Assembly (NCBI GenBank): GCA_938024995.1
Contig: CALJDU010000020.1
Span: 1 to 64,000, forward strand
Direction of reading: 5' to 3'
DNA: 64,000 nt
Source of the DNA: an uncultured bacterium
GTDB taxonomy: Bacteria > Myxococcota_A > Polyangia > Polyangiales > Houyiibacteriaceae
Below the pieces are notes generated by a model, which worked only from the letters and a program-made list of their open reading frames with translations, had not been told where the DNA came from and made no database searches. Position 1 is the stretch's first letter, and the number at the start of each line of letters is the position of its first letter. Shown here piece after piece: positions 49,299 to 58,296 of the stretch. Made by a program: the position numbers and the translations under genes.

Positions 49299-51017
49299 AT
49301 GCGCTCGCTTCGACTTACTTGGCTCCTTATCCTCGCGCTCACCGCGTGCGACTGCGGCGACGATGATGACGTCATGGTGCTCGACTCCGGCACCGACACG
49401 TTCACGGACGCGGTGGACGTCGACACGGACCTCCCAGACACCGTGGTTCCGCGCGATACCGCACCCGATGTTGTCCTGCCCGACCGAGAGTGCGACGGAG
49501 ACTACGTCGTCACGACCACGGCGGAGCTTCGCGCGCTCGACGGATGCACGCGTATCCGCGGCGACCTCACGATCGTCGGCATCGGGAGCCGGACGCTCTC
49601 ACCGCTGTCGCGGCTCCGAACGATCGACGGCACGTTCTCCATCGACGACAACGATCAGCTCGAGGACTTCCAAGGTCTCGACCTCCTCGCGACCGTGGGT
49701 GGCGACCTCGCGATCACCGACAACGCGGTCTTGAGCGCGCTGGACCTGCCGCGTCTGCGCGCGCTTGAGGGGAGCCTGCTCCTCGATGACAACGATGGCT
49801 TGCGCGATCTCTCTGGGCTCGCGCTCGTCACGGTGGATGGCGACGTGACCATCCGCCGCCATCGAAGGCTCGAGACGCTCGAGGGCCTCTCGTCGCTCGA
49901 ACAGATCCGCTCGCTCAACGTGGGCGAGAACGCGGCGCTCACATCGCTCTCCGGCTTGAACGGCCTGGTCACGGTCAGCGAAAACGTGAGCATCGCGGGG
50001 AACTTGGTTCTTGAGAACTTCGGAGTGAACGCATTGCGCCGCGTCGGCGGGAACTTCTCTCTCATCCGGAACTGGCAGGTCGCGTTCATCGACGGCTTCT
50101 CCGCGCTCGAGGTGATCGGCGGCACGCTCACGCTCGACCGCAACCAGCGCGCGACGACCATCACGGCCTTTCGTTCGCTGATCCGCATCGGCGGAGCGCT
50201 CAATATCTCGCTTCACGAAGCGCTGGAAGACGTGGGGGACTTTCCGGCGCTGACCTCCGTGGCCGCGGTCTCGCTCATCGACAACCCGCTGCTCGTCGAT
50301 CTCGGCGGGCTCCCCGCGATGGAGACGCTCGACTTCCTGATCGTCGACGGGAACTCATCTCTTACCTCGCTCGCGGCGTTCTCGACGCTCGAAGAGCTCC
50401 CCGGCACGCTCCGCATCCAAGAGAGCCCGATCACGAGCCTCGCGCCGCTCTCGTCGCTCCAAGAGGTTCGCGGTGACGTCGTGATCGCCGACACCGCGCT
50501 GACGTCGCTGGCGGGTCTCTCGGGACTTCGCGGTGAGATCCGGAAGCTGGATCTGCTGGATAACGCGGACCTGACATCGCTTAACGGCGTGGGACCCATT
50601 GACGCCATCGCGTCGTTTACGGTGGCGAGAAACGAGCGCCTTGTGGACTTCAGCGGCTTCCCCACGTCCGCGCGGATCGTGTCGCTCACGATCGAGAGCA
50701 ACGACTCGCTTCGAACGCTGATAGGGCTGGAGCAGATCACGCGTTTCAGCGGGCTGACCGTCATGGAGAACCCGGTGCTCGAGAGCATCCAGGGCCTGGA
50801 GCGAGTCGCCCGCGTTGACTTCGACCTTACGATCGAGAGCAACGCGAGCCTCGAGTCGCTGGCCGGGCTCAGCGCGCTGACCACGATCGGGCGCGACCTC
50901 ACCGTTCGCTCGCATCCGCAGTTGCCGATGTGCGAAGTGGACGCGCTGGTCGACGCGGTGGCGGTGTCCGGTTCGGTCGTCGCTTCCGGCAACGATGGCG
51001 CTGGTTCATGCGACTGA
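49299..51017 (+). CDS. Lipoprotein with receptor-L-like leucine-rich repeats
   Basis: A 572-residue lipoprotein from the ATG at 49299 (lipobox LALTAC, then CGDDDD). An Asp/Thr stalk reaches about residue 60. The rest is about 20 irregular repeats of 22-24 residues of the form LxxVxGDLxIxxNxxLxSLxGL, as in receptor L-domains and bacterial BspA-like proteins, which stack into a right-handed solenoid. This is a binding surface rather than an enzyme; the partner is unknown. Confidence 0.8.
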   Translation: MRSLRLTWLLILALTACDCGDDDDVMVLDSGTDTFTDAVDVDTDLPDTVVPRDTAPDVVLPDRECDGDYVVTTTAELRALDGCTRIRGDLTIVGIGSRTLSPLSRLRTIDGTFSIDDNDQLEDFQGLDLLATVGGDLAITDNAVLSALDLPRLRALEGSLLLDDNDGLRDLSGLALVTVDGDVTIRRHRRLETLEGLSSLEQIRSLNVGENAALTSLSGLNGLVTVSENVSIAGNLVLENFGVNALRRVGGNFSLIRNWQVAFIDGFSALEVIGGTLTLDRNQRATTITAFRSLIRIGGALNISLHEALEDVGDFPALTSVAAVSLIDNPLLVDLGGLPAMETLDFLIVDGNSSLTSLAAFSTLEELPGTLRIQESPITSLAPLSSLQEVRGDVVIADTALTSLAGLSGLRGEIRKLDLLDNADLTSLNGVGPIDAIASFTVARNERLVDFSGFPTSARIVSLTIESNDSLRTLIGLEQITRFSGLTVMENPVLESIQGLERVARVDFDLTIESNASLESLAGLSALTTIGRDLTVRSHPQLPMCEVDALVDAVAVSGSVVASGNDGAGSCD

Positions 51018-51048
51018 GCTTGCGAGCCGGCGAGCGGCCTCCTGCAGG

Positions 51049-52044
51049 CTAGAGCGCGGCGGAGCGGGCCCACTCGCGGAGCCGCGCCATGCCCTCGTCG
51101 TAGGTCGTGAGCGGCGCGTAGCCGAGGTCACGTCGCGCGGCGGAGATGTCGTAGTAGTGGGCGGTCGCGAGCTGGCTCACCATGAAGCGGGTGACTGGAG
51201 GCTCGCGGGTGAGGCCGAACGTTTTCCACGCGGCCTCGACGAGGCCAGCGGCGCCTCGCGCGACCGCGACGGGGATCCGTTTTTGAATGGGTGGTTCGCC
51301 CGCCGCGGCGAGCATGTCGTTGATGAAGCGCTCGGTCGTGACTGGCTCGTCCTGCGTGATGAAATAGGCGCGACCTGCGCAGGCCGGCGCGTCTTCACGC
51401 AAACGTGTCTCGGCGAGGAGGTGCGCGGAGACCGCGTTGCCGATGTAGGTCGTGTCGATCTTCTGGGGCTCCCCGATCAGTCGCAGGCGACCGCGGCGAG
51501 CCCGCTCAAGGAGCCGCGGCAGCCCGTTCGTGTCGCCCGGACCCCAGACCAAGTGCGGACGGATCGCGACCGTTTTCAGCGCATCGTCGCTCGCGGCCAA
51601 GACGATCTTCTCGGCCGCCGCTTTAGTCTCTGGGTAGAGCGCTTCGAAGTGGTCTGGGTAAGGCGCGCTCTCGTCCACTCCGCTCACGTTGTCTCCGCCG
51701 TGAACGACGCTCGGGGTGCTGGTGTAGACGAGCCGTCGGATCTTGCGCGCGCGGCACGCCGCGATGACGTTCTCGGTCCCGGTTACGTTCGTGCGGACGA
51801 AGTCTTCGCGTTTGCCCCAGAGGTCAAAGCGAGCCGCGACGTGAAAGATGACGTCGCAGCCCTCGCTCGCCGCGAGCACCGCTTCGGGGTCCCCAAGGTC
51901 GCCTCGGGCGGTCTCGGCGCCGAGCTCGCGCAGCTCGGGATAATCACCGCGACTGAACGAGCGGACGACGTCGCCACGCTCGAGCAACGCGGTCGCGATG
52001 GCGCGTCCGATGAACCCCCCGCCGCCGGTGACGAGCGCCCTCAC
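51049..52044 (-). CDS. oleD: OleD, 2-alkyl-3-oxoalkanoate reductase
   Basis: A 331-residue extended SDR with a GTG start. The Rossmann motif VTGGGGFIGRAIA is at 5-17, the catalytic pair in LYPETKAAAEK near 134-144, with TSTPSVVHG before it. It reduces the beta-keto acid made by OleA to the beta-hydroxy acid. Its start overlaps the oleC stop by 4 bp (GTGA). As last gene of oleABCD the assignment is firm from context and family. Confidence 0.92.
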   Translation of the reverse strand: MRALVTGGGGFIGRAIATALLERGDVVRSFSRGDYPELRELGAETARGDLGDPEAVLAASEGCDVIFHVAARFDLWGKREDFVRTNVTGTENVIAACRARKIRRLVYTSTPSVVHGGDNVSGVDESAPYPDHFEALYPETKAAAEKIVLAASDDALKTVAIRPHLVWGPGDTNGLPRLLERARRGRLRLIGEPQKIDTTYIGNAVSAHLLAETRLREDAPACAGRAYFITQDEPVTTERFINDMLAAAGEPPIQKRIPVAVARGAAGLVEAAWKTFGLTREPPVTRFMVSQLATAHYYDISAARRDLGYAPLTTYDEGMARLREWARSAAL

Positions 52045-53705
52045 GACGACGTCTGACTCGTCGCCCAGACCGCCAGCTTCCCGCGACCGATCTTCGCGTT
52101 GTGGCGAATGTCGACCGGGAAGCCGGGGTGAACGAGAAAGGTGTCGAGGTCGACCGTCTCAGGGTGTTGTTTCGCGATGTCCCGAAGCGCGTCGAGAACA
52201 TCGACGGGTCTCGCCGCGTCTTCCAGCTCCACGCAGAGCACCGGTCGTCGCGCGGTGCCTTGGCCCACGCCGACAAGCGCGGTCCGGTAGACGAGAGGGT
52301 GTGCGTCGAAGCGCTTCTCGTGCGGCACCGTAAAGAGGACGCGATCGTGGAGGATGACGCGGTGGCTCTTGCGGCCGCAAAACCAGACGCGGCCCTCGTC
52401 ATCGAGGTAGCCGAGGTCACCCACGCGATGGAAGAGCGATTCGCCGTCGTAAATCTTGTGCTTACGCGTGTTCTCTTCGTCCGCGAAGTACTCCTCGGTG
52501 ACCATGGGACCGCGCACCACGATCTCGCCCACCTGACCGCGCGGGAGCTCGGTCGCGGCGCTCCAGCTCTCGATCGCGTCGTCATCAATCGCGATCACCC
52601 GCAGATCGATCGCGTCGACCGGTCGACCCACACACACACCGGCGCCTTCTTGGGTCTTCGCCCACGTTGAGCTGAGGATCTGCCGGCTCCCGAGGCAGGC
52701 CATTGGCAAGCACTCGGTCGCGCCATAAGGCGGGTACACGTTCGCGTCGTCGCTCATCATCCGGTGCCACCGCCGCATGGTCTCGGCGGGCAAGGGCGCG
52801 CCCGCCGCGATCACGCGGCGGAGCGAGCTGAGCTGCGTTTTGTGCGCGATGCCATAGCGACCGACCGCGTTCAGGAGCGCCGGTGAACCGAACATGGTCG
52901 TCACGCGGAAACGCTGCACGGGCTCGATGATCTCGCGCGGATCGACGAGGGCGGGTTGGGTCGCGTCCATGTGCGGGATGACCGTGGTCATACCGAGCGC
53001 GGGATCGAAGAGCGCGAAGAGCGGAAACGTAGGGAGGTCGACCTCGCCCGGTGCGAAGTCAAAGAGCGACTGGAGCGCGTCGACCTGCGCGAGGAACTGG
53101 CGGTGCCGATAGACGACGCCCTTGGGGACGCCGGTGCTGCCGCTGGTGAACAAGATCGCGGCGACGTCGTCGCGGTTGGTGCCCTGCGGTCGCCCCCCGC
53201 GCGCCAGCTCTTCCGCGCCGCGGTGCTCGACCTCGTCGAGGGTGGTGTTGCCGAGACCGAACTTCGAGGAAGACACGACGATCGTGCTCGTCACCGACTC
53301 GTTCGCCAGGCCGAGGACCCTCCGCGCGACGTGCGCCGCAGGGATCCCGATGAAGCCTGTCGGCGCCGCGCGACCGAGACAGGCCTTGAGCGGCTTGAGC
53401 CCGATGCCGGGGTCGACCATGACCGGGACCACGCCCGCTTTGAAGAGCCCGAAGGTGAGCGCGAAGAGCTCGGGGCTCGGCTTCACCATCAAAGCGACTC
53501 GCTCGCCGCGTTGGATGCCGGCGTGGGAGAGCCCGAGCGCGATGCGATCGCTTCGATCGTTTAGCTCGCGGTACGAGATCTCGGTGTAGACGCGCCCTCG
53601 GCCGCGACGTCGACCGGGCATGTACATCGCGGTGACGTCCGGCTGGCGCGCCGCCATCGCGGTGAGGTGGTCAGCGACATTGTGAGCGTCGCTGAGGTGA
53701 ATCAC
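52041..53705 (-). CDS. oleC: OleC, beta-lactone synthetase
   Basis: A 554-residue adenylate-forming enzyme. The GTG start at 53705 overlaps the oleB stop; a longer frame is rejected because it would cover oleB. The AMP-binding motif LFTSGSTGVPKGV and YPPYGATECLPM, GDLGYLDDEGRVWFCGRKS and a C-terminal lysine region (NAKIGRGKLAVW) are all complete. OleC activates the beta-hydroxy acid from OleD and closes it to a cis-beta-lactone. Confidence 0.93.
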   Translation of the reverse strand: MIHLSDAHNVADHLTAMAARQPDVTAMYMPGRRRGRGRVYTEISYRELNDRSDRIALGLSHAGIQRGERVALMVKPSPELFALTFGLFKAGVVPVMVDPGIGLKPLKACLGRAAPTGFIGIPAAHVARRVLGLANESVTSTIVVSSSKFGLGNTTLDEVEHRGAEELARGGRPQGTNRDDVAAILFTSGSTGVPKGVVYRHRQFLAQVDALQSLFDFAPGEVDLPTFPLFALFDPALGMTTVIPHMDATQPALVDPREIIEPVQRFRVTTMFGSPALLNAVGRYGIAHKTQLSSLRRVIAAGAPLPAETMRRWHRMMSDDANVYPPYGATECLPMACLGSRQILSSTWAKTQEGAGVCVGRPVDAIDLRVIAIDDDAIESWSAATELPRGQVGEIVVRGPMVTEEYFADEENTRKHKIYDGESLFHRVGDLGYLDDEGRVWFCGRKSHRVILHDRVLFTVPHEKRFDAHPLVYRTALVGVGQGTARRPVLCVELEDAARPVDVLDALRDIAKQHPETVDLDTFLVHPGFPVDIRHNAKIGRGKLAVWATSQTSS

Positions 53706-54583
53706 GAGAGGAACTCGCGGGTCAGCGCGACGACTTCTTCGGACGCGTCCTCGAGGATGTAGTGACCGCAATCCGGAAAGCGATGAACCGTGGCGTTGGG
53801 GAGCTTCTCTTCCCACACGCGCAAGAAGTGATCGTCGAAGACGAAGTCACGCTCGCCCCAGCAGATCATCACGTCGTGTTCGCGGAACTGTTCCAGGTTC
53901 TCTTCGACCTCAAGCACCGTCGCGTAGCTCGGGTCTTTGGGCGCGAGGGGAATGTCTTGAACGAAGCGAAGGACCGCGCGTCGGTTCTCCCAGCTGTCGT
54001 AGGGCGCGCAGAGCCCGGCGATGACCTCGCGACTGAGCTTCTTACGCGTGACGGCGAGACGAGTGGCGCCGCGGGAGAACGCGCCGAAGCCGCGTACCAG
54101 GAGCGCGCCGAGCCCGTAGTCACGCGCGAGGCGGAGGGTGCTCGGGAGCGACTTGGTTTTCGGGAGCCGGAACGCGCCGGTGTTGAGGAGCAGGATCTTG
54201 TTTACGCGCTCTGGGTTTTGGTGCGCCCAGCCCATGCCGATCATGCCGCCCCAGTCGTGGACCCCCAGATCGATCGTCTCCACGTTCAAGGCGTCGAGGA
54301 GCGCGGAGAGGTCGGCGATGCGTCGGTCGAGGCGGTACGGATAGACGTCGTCGGTCGGCTTGTCGGAGCGGCCGCAGCCGATGTGATCGATGGCGATCAC
54401 GCGCCGACGCGTGGACTCCGACGCGATGATCGCGCGCCAGTAGAAGGACCAGGTCGGGTTGCCGTGAACCAGAACCAACGGCCGCCCGTCTCGAGGACCT
54501 TCGTCGATGTAGGCGAGACGGTGACCATCGTCGAGCGTCAGGAACGAAGACTCATAGGGAAAGAGATCGCGCGGGATGTTCAC
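53702..54583 (-). CDS. oleB: OleB, beta-lactone decarboxylase (alpha/beta hydrolase)
   Basis: A 293-residue haloalkane-dehalogenase-like hydrolase. The GTG at 54583 overlaps the oleA stop (GTGA). The nucleophile is aspartate D110 in HDWGGM, the histidine H274 in DCGHYILED, with an oxyanion HGNPTW near 40. OleB converts the beta-lactone to a cis-olefin and CO2. OleB and OleC are separate proteins here; in some bacteria they are fused. Confidence 0.93.
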   Translation of the reverse strand: MNIPRDLFPYESSFLTLDDGHRLAYIDEGPRDGRPLVLVHGNPTWSFYWRAIIASESTRRRVIAIDHIGCGRSDKPTDDVYPYRLDRRIADLSALLDALNVETIDLGVHDWGGMIGMGWAHQNPERVNKILLLNTGAFRLPKTKSLPSTLRLARDYGLGALLVRGFGAFSRGATRLAVTRKKLSREVIAGLCAPYDSWENRRAVLRFVQDIPLAPKDPSYATVLEVEENLEQFREHDVMICWGERDFVFDDHFLRVWEEKLPNATVHRFPDCGHYILEDASEEVVALTREFLS

Positions 54584-55596
54584 CAAACGATCTCCGCCAT
54601 GGCGCAGTTCAGTCCCGAGCCGATGCCCATCAAGCCGATCCGGTTGCCGCGCGAGAGCCGACCCGCCTCTGCGGCTTTCGACAACGTGAGAGGAACCGCG
54701 GCCGGGCCGACGTTTCCGAACTCGGGGTAGGTGCGGTGAACCTTCGCGAGGTTGAGCCCGAGGGTGCCGGCGAGCCGCTCGGTGTGCGTTCGGCTGACCT
54801 GGTGAAGCACGAGCTCGTCGAGCGCCTCGGCGCTCCAACCCAAAACGGACTTCGCGCGCTCAATGGTCTGATGCGCGAGGTTAACACCCGCGGAGAGCAG
54901 ACCTGAGGTGTCGGTCTCCATGCGATCGACCTGCCCACGGCAAAGCTCATGATGCTCGGTCGCCGCCATCGTGACCGCGCCCACGAACTGATGCCCGTCG
55001 GGGATGAGGTCGCGGTGACCGAGGATCATCGCGGCGGCACCCGAGCCCAGCGTGAGCGTCGCGAAGTTCTTGCGGAACGCGTTCGCGTCGGCGTCTTCAC
55101 GCGCCAACCGCTCGAGCGTGGACTCGACCACGAAGCGGCTGCTCTCGCCATCGACGACCATCCCGAAGTCGACCTGGCGTTGCTCGATCATGTTTCCGAC
55201 GAGCTCCATTCCGGTGAGGAACCCGAGGCACGCGTTGGAGATGTCGAAGTTGAGGCAGGGCGCTGGAAGGCCGAGTTTGCCATGCACGATGCACGCGACC
55301 GACGGCTCGATGTAGTCGCGGCACACGGATGTGTTGATCAAGACGCCGATGCGATCACGAGGAACACCAGTGGTCTCGAGGACGCGCTTGGCGGCGTGGA
55401 GCGCACCGTCGCTTGGATTGGTACCGACCGGCCAGAGTCGGCGCGCAACGATCCCGGTCAAGCTCTCGAGAACCCCGCGCGGCATACCGATTCGGGACAT
55501 CGTCGTGGCGATGCGCGTCTCAAGATCATGAGAGGGGACGCGGATGGGCGCGTCCACGTGAGCAACACCAGCAATGGACACGTTCTCGAAGCGCAT
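54580..55596 (-). CDS. oleA: OleA, acyl-CoA condensing thiolase
   Basis: A 338-residue FabH-like thiolase from the ATG at 55596. Active-site residues are C123 (SNACLGF), H265 (LHQVSRTH), N295 (EFGNVGPAA) and the OleA-specific glutamate E97 (CRDYIEPSV). These are offset by exactly 20 from the Xanthomonas numbering as I remember it (117/143/285/315). OleA joins two fatty acyl-CoAs head-to-head to a beta-keto acid. It is the first gene of the operon; the 123-bp gap upstream has no clear promoter. Confidence 0.94.
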   Translation of the reverse strand: MRFENVSIAGVAHVDAPIRVPSHDLETRIATTMSRIGMPRGVLESLTGIVARRLWPVGTNPSDGALHAAKRVLETTGVPRDRIGVLINTSVCRDYIEPSVACIVHGKLGLPAPCLNFDISNACLGFLTGMELVGNMIEQRQVDFGMVVDGESSRFVVESTLERLAREDADANAFRKNFATLTLGSGAAAMILGHRDLIPDGHQFVGAVTMAATEHHELCRGQVDRMETDTSGLLSAGVNLAHQTIERAKSVLGWSAEALDELVLHQVSRTHTERLAGTLGLNLAKVHRTYPEFGNVGPAAVPLTLSKAAEAGRLSRGNRIGLMGIGSGLNCAMAEIVW

Positions 55597-55719
55597 GCGG
55601 AGCCCTGTACTAGGACCCACTCACGATTCGCTCAAGACGTTTGCTGAAATCTTCGGCCGATAGAACCATCAACGGAACGTGGGACGATGACGCGGCGACG
55701 CTTTGTGCAGAAGCGGTTC

Positions 55720-56241
55720 CTACATGAAGGAATAACCGAGCAAGAAGCGAACACGCGCTGAGGTGACTGCGTCACCGCCGATCACAATGTTCCGATCGAT
55801 GCCTCCTGCCGCGGCGATCGCGATGCCTCGCCAAACAACCTGCCAGCCGACCTCCGCCCCCAACACAATCGCGTGAGTCGTTGATTGCGCGGATTCCCGA
55901 CGGAACGCGGCAGTCGCGCCAACGAAGAGCCACTCGAGCCCTCTTCCGAATGGCCAGAAACGGGCACCGCCCTCAAGGGAGAAGCCACGCCCGGCCTCGA
56001 CGCGAATGTACGATGGTGTGACAGAGAGCGAGGCGAATCGGTGAACTGCGACCTCAACATGGACGCCATAGGACCCGAAGACGTACGCCAGCGGGTCGAC
56101 TCCGAGCGTGATCGAGGGGCGCGGAGCGTCGGGGTCTGTGGCGAGCGAAAGTGTGGGGGCCGCGGCATCTTCGGCCTCTGCCGGGGAGGTCCCGATCGAC
56201 AGGGAAAAGACGCAAAAGAGGGTGGTCGCGAGGGTCTTCAT
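55720..56241 (-). CDS. Secreted small beta-barrel-like outer-membrane protein
   Basis: A 173-residue protein from the ATG at 56241; a longer frame reaches 56376 but lacks a signal peptide. The signal ends near SPAEA. The rest alternates about eight beta strands with Gly/Ala turns and ends in LGYSFM, like a small barrel. It resembles the C-terminal domain of the Gln/Pro-repeat protein at 24419. It lies upstream of oleA on the same strand but a link is not evident. Confidence 0.6.
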   Translation of the reverse strand: MKTLATTLFCVFSLSIGTSPAEAEDAAAPTLSLATDPDAPRPSITLGVDPLAYVFGSYGVHVEVAVHRFASLSVTPSYIRVEAGRGFSLEGGARFWPFGRGLEWLFVGATAAFRRESAQSTTHAIVLGAEVGWQVVWRGIAIAAAGGIDRNIVIGGDAVTSARVRFLLGYSFM

Positions 56242-56426
56242 CGCCCGGGTCTTCGACCTTGGAACCGGTTCGTTGTGTTGTGCTGCACGTTTAATAGGTG
56301 CCGAGCCAAAACTCAGAACGCCAAGAGCAGAATTTATCGCGCGATCCCGGAGTTTTATCGCCGATGTGAAGCACATGACCTACGGGCACGTCTGAAAGGT
56401 GCTGTGGTAGAGAGCGTTTGTAGATC

Positions 56427-58214
56427 ATGACCCGTCCTCATTTCCGGCTTCTCGCCACTTCGATCATCGCGAGCGCGTTGCTCATTGGCTGTCCTTCTCC
56501 TCGGCGCATCACGCTGCAACCCGCAGGGGGCACAGGTTCATCGACAGGTGGGCAAACGACCGGTGGCGGTGCCTCAGTGGGCCCAACCACTACCCCGCCT
56601 GCGCCTGGCCAGCCGCACCCGGATGATCCCGCGATCGCGCAATCAGCGTTCGGACCGACATTGGCTCGCGTCGATGCGCACATGACCGAGCGTGGCTTTT
56701 CTCGGCTTGGACCCGCGGTCCGAAACCAGATGATGAGCGGTGGCTTGATTGGCTACACGATCGATACCCGCGCTTCGACTTGCTACGTCTCCGTCGCGAT
56801 CGGTGTCGAAGGTCTCGACCTGAACATGTTCCTGCTCGATCCGATGGGCCGGACCGTGGAGACGAACGTTCGCCCGGACAACCATCCATTCGTCTACTCA
56901 TGCCCCGCGTCCGGTGGTCGTCACATGTCACGCGTCCAAGCAGCGAGCGGACAGGGCGAGTACATTTACGTCGCGTACTACGGTCCCCCGAACGAACCGC
57001 ACCTCGCGAGCGCGTTTGGCGAGACGGAGGACTCTCAGGAGATCCAGACCGCGTCGCTCGATGCCGAGACCGGAGCGCGCCTCACGCAGTTGGACGCGGC
57101 GCTCGCGCCGCAGCGCTACTCACGGGTGGGTGAACCACAGGGCGTCGTGTTGGCAGAGCACGCTGAGCAGAACTTCCCGCTCAATCTCCAGCGCGGCTTC
57201 TGTTACCAGTTCGCGACCTTTGGCGGACCTGGAACACGCGACACAGACATCTCGATTGAAGACGGCGGCGGCCAAATGATCGAGAGCGACACCGAGAGCT
57301 CTCGTGACGCCAAGGTGGAGTTCTGTCCGCCGAGCGATGGTGTCTATCGTCTTCGCGCGACCATGTACGGAGGCTCAGGTCCGCTCTTTGTCGCTGGTTG
57401 GGTCAAGCCCAACGCACCCGCGGCGCCCGCCGCACCGACGCAGCAGGGTCCAGTCATCTCGGAGAGCAGCAGCGCCGGCGTCAGCTTGGAAGAGACCTTC
57501 GCGATGCTCGACGCGGACATTCAGGCGCGTGGCTACACGCAGTATGGCGAGTACTCGAACGGGAACCTGAGTGAAGGCCAGACGGAGTCGATCTCGATCT
57601 CGCTCGAGGGCGGCAAGTGCTACGCGATCTTGGCGGTGGGGGACTCCGGCATTCGTGACCTTGATGTTCACCTGCGTCGCGGACGCACCGACGTTGACCA
57701 CGATGACGGGACCAACGCGCGGCCGATCGTTCGAACCTGCGTAGAGAACACGGGAACGCATGCGATCGACGTGCAAGCGGTGAGCGGAAGCGGCGCGTTT
57801 CGTTATCACGCCTACCGCTGGCCTCGCGGAACGAGCGGCCCGTTTGGGTTGAGCGGGTTGATCTACGTTCGCCTGGGCGAGGTCACCTCACTGCACAGTG
57901 TTGAGGGGTATGAGCCGTCCGCTGAGTTTGAGCCGGGCCAAGGTGACTTCCGACGCGAAGGTGATTCCGCGACCCACCGCATCGATCTTCCAGCAGGGAC
58001 GTGTTTCTCCATTCCGGTCGTGGGTGGGGCGGGCGTTTACGACCTCAACGTCACCTTGAGCAAGGATGGTCAAGAGGTCGCCACGGACGGCACCCACAAC
58101 GCGTTTCCGAGCGTGCGTCATTGCACGACCGAGGCGGGAACGCATGAGTTGAAGGTGCAAGCGGGCCAAGGCCGCGGCGAGTACTTCTACCAAGTGTTCC
58201 AGCTCGCAGAGTAG
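56427..58214 (+). CDS. Lipoprotein with four tandem PPC-like domains
   Basis: A 595-residue lipoprotein (lipobox LLIGC, Cys22) with a Gly/Thr/Pro linker. Four repeats of about 125 residues follow, near 80-200, 210-330, 350-475 and 480-595. Each has (F/Y)(S/T)xxG early, a Cys in a CY(V/Q/A)xxxxG strand, D(L/T)(N/D)(V/I/M) and a second Cys before a GxGEY(F/I)Y-like end. The strand pattern resembles PPC jelly-roll domains. A binding or spacer role is inferred. Confidence 0.7.
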   Translation: MTRPHFRLLATSIIASALLIGCPSPRRITLQPAGGTGSSTGGQTTGGGASVGPTTTPPAPGQPHPDDPAIAQSAFGPTLARVDAHMTERGFSRLGPAVRNQMMSGGLIGYTIDTRASTCYVSVAIGVEGLDLNMFLLDPMGRTVETNVRPDNHPFVYSCPASGGRHMSRVQAASGQGEYIYVAYYGPPNEPHLASAFGETEDSQEIQTASLDAETGARLTQLDAALAPQRYSRVGEPQGVVLAEHAEQNFPLNLQRGFCYQFATFGGPGTRDTDISIEDGGGQMIESDTESSRDAKVEFCPPSDGVYRLRATMYGGSGPLFVAGWVKPNAPAAPAAPTQQGPVISESSSAGVSLEETFAMLDADIQARGYTQYGEYSNGNLSEGQTESISISLEGGKCYAILAVGDSGIRDLDVHLRRGRTDVDHDDGTNARPIVRTCVENTGTHAIDVQAVSGSGAFRYHAYRWPRGTSGPFGLSGLIYVRLGEVTSLHSVEGYEPSAEFEPGQGDFRREGDSATHRIDLPAGTCFSIPVVGGAGVYDLNVTLSKDGQEVATDGTHNAFPSVRHCTTEAGTHELKVQAGQGRGEYFYQVFQLAE

Positions 58215-58296
58215 CGCTCCCGGCAACTCTGTTGGCAGCAGGTTCGTAGCATCGTCACCTCGACCGGGGTACCCTCTAGGTCTTCGGAGGAAACGA

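Noticed and set aside
55607..55635. Sigma-70 promoter (TTGAGC, 17 bp, TAGTAC) before oleA
   Set aside because: The -10 match is weak and the start site would fall about four bases before the ATG.
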